8,427 nucleotides of DNA from Spirochaetales bacterium (GTDB lineage Bacteria > Spirochaetota > Spirochaetia > B11-G9). Shown piece by piece: positions 6,808 through 8,427 of the stretch; within the stretch, counting starts at the first letter, position 1; every line of letters starts with the position of its first letter. The translations under genes were made by a program, and so were the position numbers. The notes under the pieces were generated by a model. That model saw only the letters and a program-made list of their open reading frames with translations, did no database searches and was not told the DNA's origin. The stretch spans positions 1 through 8,427 of the forward strand of contig JALTGJ010000328.1 in assembly GCA_027077185.1 (NCBI GenBank), given 5' to 3'.

Positions 6808-6872
6808 TATTAGAGAAAAGCTATTATTGAAATTCAAAATGGGACAAGCGTAAAAAGCTTAATGGGTGAATT

Positions 6873-8427
6873 ATGAAAAATTTTGAAGAAATGGGAGTGG
6901 ATCCCAGCATTATCCGCGGTTTAACCGATTTGGGGTATGTAAATCCTATGCCGGTACAGGAATTATCAATTCCTGTTTTATTAAACAGTGACAAAGATCT
7001 TCTTGGTCTTGCACAGACAGGAACAGGGAAAACAGCCGCTTTTGGAATACCAATATTACAGAAAATCAATATTTCCAAAAAAAATAGTCAGGCTCTTATT
7101 CTAAGCCCTACAAGGGAGCTTTGTATGCAGATAGCCGGTGACCTCGCAGATTATGCAAAGTATAAAAAGGGTTTGAACGTTCTGGCCGTTTATGGTGGAG
7201 CAAATATTGATACTCAGATAAGAGGACTTAAAAAAGGTGCTCATGTTGTGGTTGCGACACCAGGAAGAATGCTTGATCTTATTCGAAGGAAGCAAACGGA
7301 TTTTTCCCATTTAGAGACTGTTGTACTGGACGAAGCTGATGAAATGCTTAATATGGGGTTTCGGGATGAACTAAATTCCATACTTGCAGAAACACCTGAA
7401 AATAAAAGAACATGCCTTTTTTCTGCAACTATGCCCAAAGAAATTTCCGGCATGGCTCATAAGTATATGAAAGACCCCGAAGAAATTACTGTTGGTGAAA
7501 GAAATAAAGGTTCTGAAGATGTTTCACATGTTTATTATATGGTTTCAAACAAAGACCGATATAAAGCATTGAAACGTATAGCAGATATGAATCCCAGTAT
7601 TAATGGTATTGTTTTTTGTCGAACCCGTAAAAATACACAGGAAGTTGCAGAATTACTGATACAGGATGGTTACAGTGCAGATTCTCTTCATGGAGATCTT
7701 TCTCAGGCACAGCGGGACTATGTAATGCAAAAATTCAGACGGAAGAATCTACGAATGCTTGTTGCTACTGATGTTGCAGCAAGAGGCATAGATGTAAGTG
7801 ATCTTACTCATATAATAAACTATGAACTTCCGGATGATCCTGAAACATATATTCATAGAAGTGGAAGAACAGGAAGGGCAGGGAAAAAAGGTATTTCTAT
7901 AGCATTAGTAGGGCCCAGAAAGCGTCATTCTATAAAACAGATTGAAAATAAACTTGGTAAAAAATTTGAAAGAGCTATAATCCCAACAGGAAAGCAGGTT
8001 TGTGAGCGTCAGCTTTTTCATCTTATTGACAGAGTTACAAATGTTGATATAAATGAGAGCCAGATTGGTCCGTATTTGCCGGATGTATTTAAAAAACTTG
8101 AGGATCTGGATAGAGAGTCAGTAATAAAACATTTTGTATCTTTGGAATTTAATAGATTTCTGGATTATTATCAGGATGCAACAGATATTGTTTCACCGGA
8201 AGATAACGGAAGGGACAGATCCGGCAGAAAGCAGAGTCATGCATCTAAACCTGGTGATATCAGGCTTTTTATTAATCTCGGAAAGATGGATAAACTTACT
8301 GTGCCTAGTTTAATCGGACTGATAAATGATGCAACCAGGCGAAAAAATATTCCAATTGGGAAAATTGATCTCTTAAAAAACTTTTCTTTTTTTGAAGTAA
8401 ATGAAGCTCATGTGGATCTTCTTATGT
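6873..8427 (+). CDS. deaD: DEAD-box ATP-dependent RNA helicase, DeaD/CsdA type (3' end outside window)
   Basis: RNA helicase expected to unwind RNA duplexes in ribosome assembly, mRNA decay or cold adaptation. 518 codons are visible, with no stop before the right edge. Motifs in order: Q motif GYVNPMPVQ (Q29), motif I AQTGTGKT (47-54), PTREL, GG, TPGR, motif II DEAD (153-156), motif III SAT (184-186), motif IV region GIVFCRTR, motif V ATDVAARGID (298-307) and motif VI HRSGRTGRAG (328-337). After a linker, residues ~462-518 (DIRLFINLGKMDKL ... FSFFEVNEAHVDLL) match the DbpA/CsdA RNA-binding domain, which points to DeaD/CsdA rather than RhlE or SrmB. Only the last part of that domain and any basic tail are missing. 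GGGTGA just before the ATG at 6873 serves as ribosome-binding site and sets the start. The long leader resembles the arrangement known for cold-shock helicase genes. Confidence 0.93.
   Translation, partial: MKNFEEMGVDPSIIRGLTDLGYVNPMPVQELSIPVLLNSDKDLLGLAQTGTGKTAAFGIPILQKINISKKNSQALILSPTRELCMQIAGDLADYAKYKKGLNVLAVYGGANIDTQIRGLKKGAHVVVATPGRMLDLIRRKQTDFSHLETVVLDEADEMLNMGFRDELNSILAETPENKRTCLFSATMPKEISGMAHKYMKDPEEITVGERNKGSEDVSHVYYMVSNKDRYKALKRIADMNPSINGIVFCRTRKNTQEVAELLIQDGYSADSLHGDLSQAQRDYVMQKFRRKNLRMLVATDVAARGIDVSDLTHIINYELPDDPETYIHRSGRTGRAGKKGISIALVGPRKRHSIKQIENKLGKKFERAIIPTGKQVCERQLFHLIDRVTNVDINESQIGPYLPDVFKKLEDLDRESVIKHFVSLEFNRFLDYYQDATDIVSPEDNGRDRSGRKQSHASKPGDIRLFINLGKMDKLTVPSLIGLINDATRRKNIPIGKIDLLKNFSFFEVNEAHVDLLM

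Larger units (their letters stand above)
6421..6872. other. 452-base divergent intergenic region: promoters and long helicase leader
   Basis: No long ORF on either strand and no tRNA-like cloverleaf. The left part (6479-6529) holds divergent promoter candidates with overlapping -35 boxes. A second plus-strand promoter candidate lies at 6551-6580. The remaining ~290 bases would be 5' leader of the helicase mRNA. They contain a possible hairpin with arms CAAGT/ACTTG (~6613-6627), a 15-codon ORF (6756-6803) and two mutually exclusive hairpins (6779-6807). I recognise no known riboswitch class. Confidence 0.6.

Noticed and set aside
6824..7078. 84-codon minus-strand frame at the start of the helicase gene
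   Set aside because: It overlaps the conserved Q motif and motif I region of the helicase and has no family resemblance; it is an antisense shadow.
1..8427. Search for CRISPR arrays, insertion-sequence ends, tRNA genes and phage or toxin-antitoxin genes
   Set aside because: No spaced direct repeats, transposase motifs or cloverleaf sequences were seen by eye, and coding strands show uniform AT-rich codon use.

Overview
The window is AT-rich chromosomal DNA with bacterial gene spacing. It most resembles a low-GC spirochaete, or a related didermic anaerobe. This guess rests on family resemblance: a two-TM/HAMP/GAF/PP2C phosphatase, a STAS plus kinase-like ATPase pair with a co-translated protein of unknown function, and a TrmH of the Bacteroidetes/spirochaete type. 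There is no rRNA or tRNA gene in the window. I see no mobile element, CRISPR array or sign of recent transfer.

Layout. (1) 1-1217, + strand: archaeal-type cofactor-independent phosphoglycerate mutase (apgM), whose first codons lie left of the window, followed by a hairpin terminator at 1253-1289. (2) 1311-1991, - strand: a TrmH/SpoU 2'-O-ribose methyltransferase, convergent with apgM. (3) 1992-2208: a divergent intergenic region with an extended -10 element ending just before the next gene. (4) 2209-4338, + strand: a membrane-anchored RsbU/SpoIIE-type serine phosphatase. (5) 6420-4344, - strand: a tight three-gene operon, in transcription order a STAS anti-anti-sigma-like protein, an RsbW-like ATPase and a 388-residue protein of unknown function. 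Both junctions are TAATG stop/start overlaps. The operon ends 5 bases from the stop codon of the phosphatase gene. (6) 6421-6872: a 452-base non-coding region with back-to-back promoter candidates and a long leader. (7) 6873 to the right edge, + strand: a DeaD/CsdA-type DEAD-box RNA helicase with a C-terminal DbpA-like RNA-binding domain, cut by the window end.

How the genes work together. Genes 4 and 5 make up the standard parts of a partner-switching pathway: a sensor phosphatase, a STAS protein with a phosphorylatable Ser, and a kinase/anti-sigma ATPase. No sigma factor is present. The last operon gene takes the position where an output or accessory component would be expected. Its C-terminal half keeps an E-x3-N-A motif, a DLG segment and a closing beta strand that look like a decayed GHKL ATPase. 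I regard this protein as the most interesting item in the window. The other genes (glycolysis, tRNA modification, RNA helicase) are housekeeping functions, although the helicase has a long leader with a possible small ORF and two competing hairpins.
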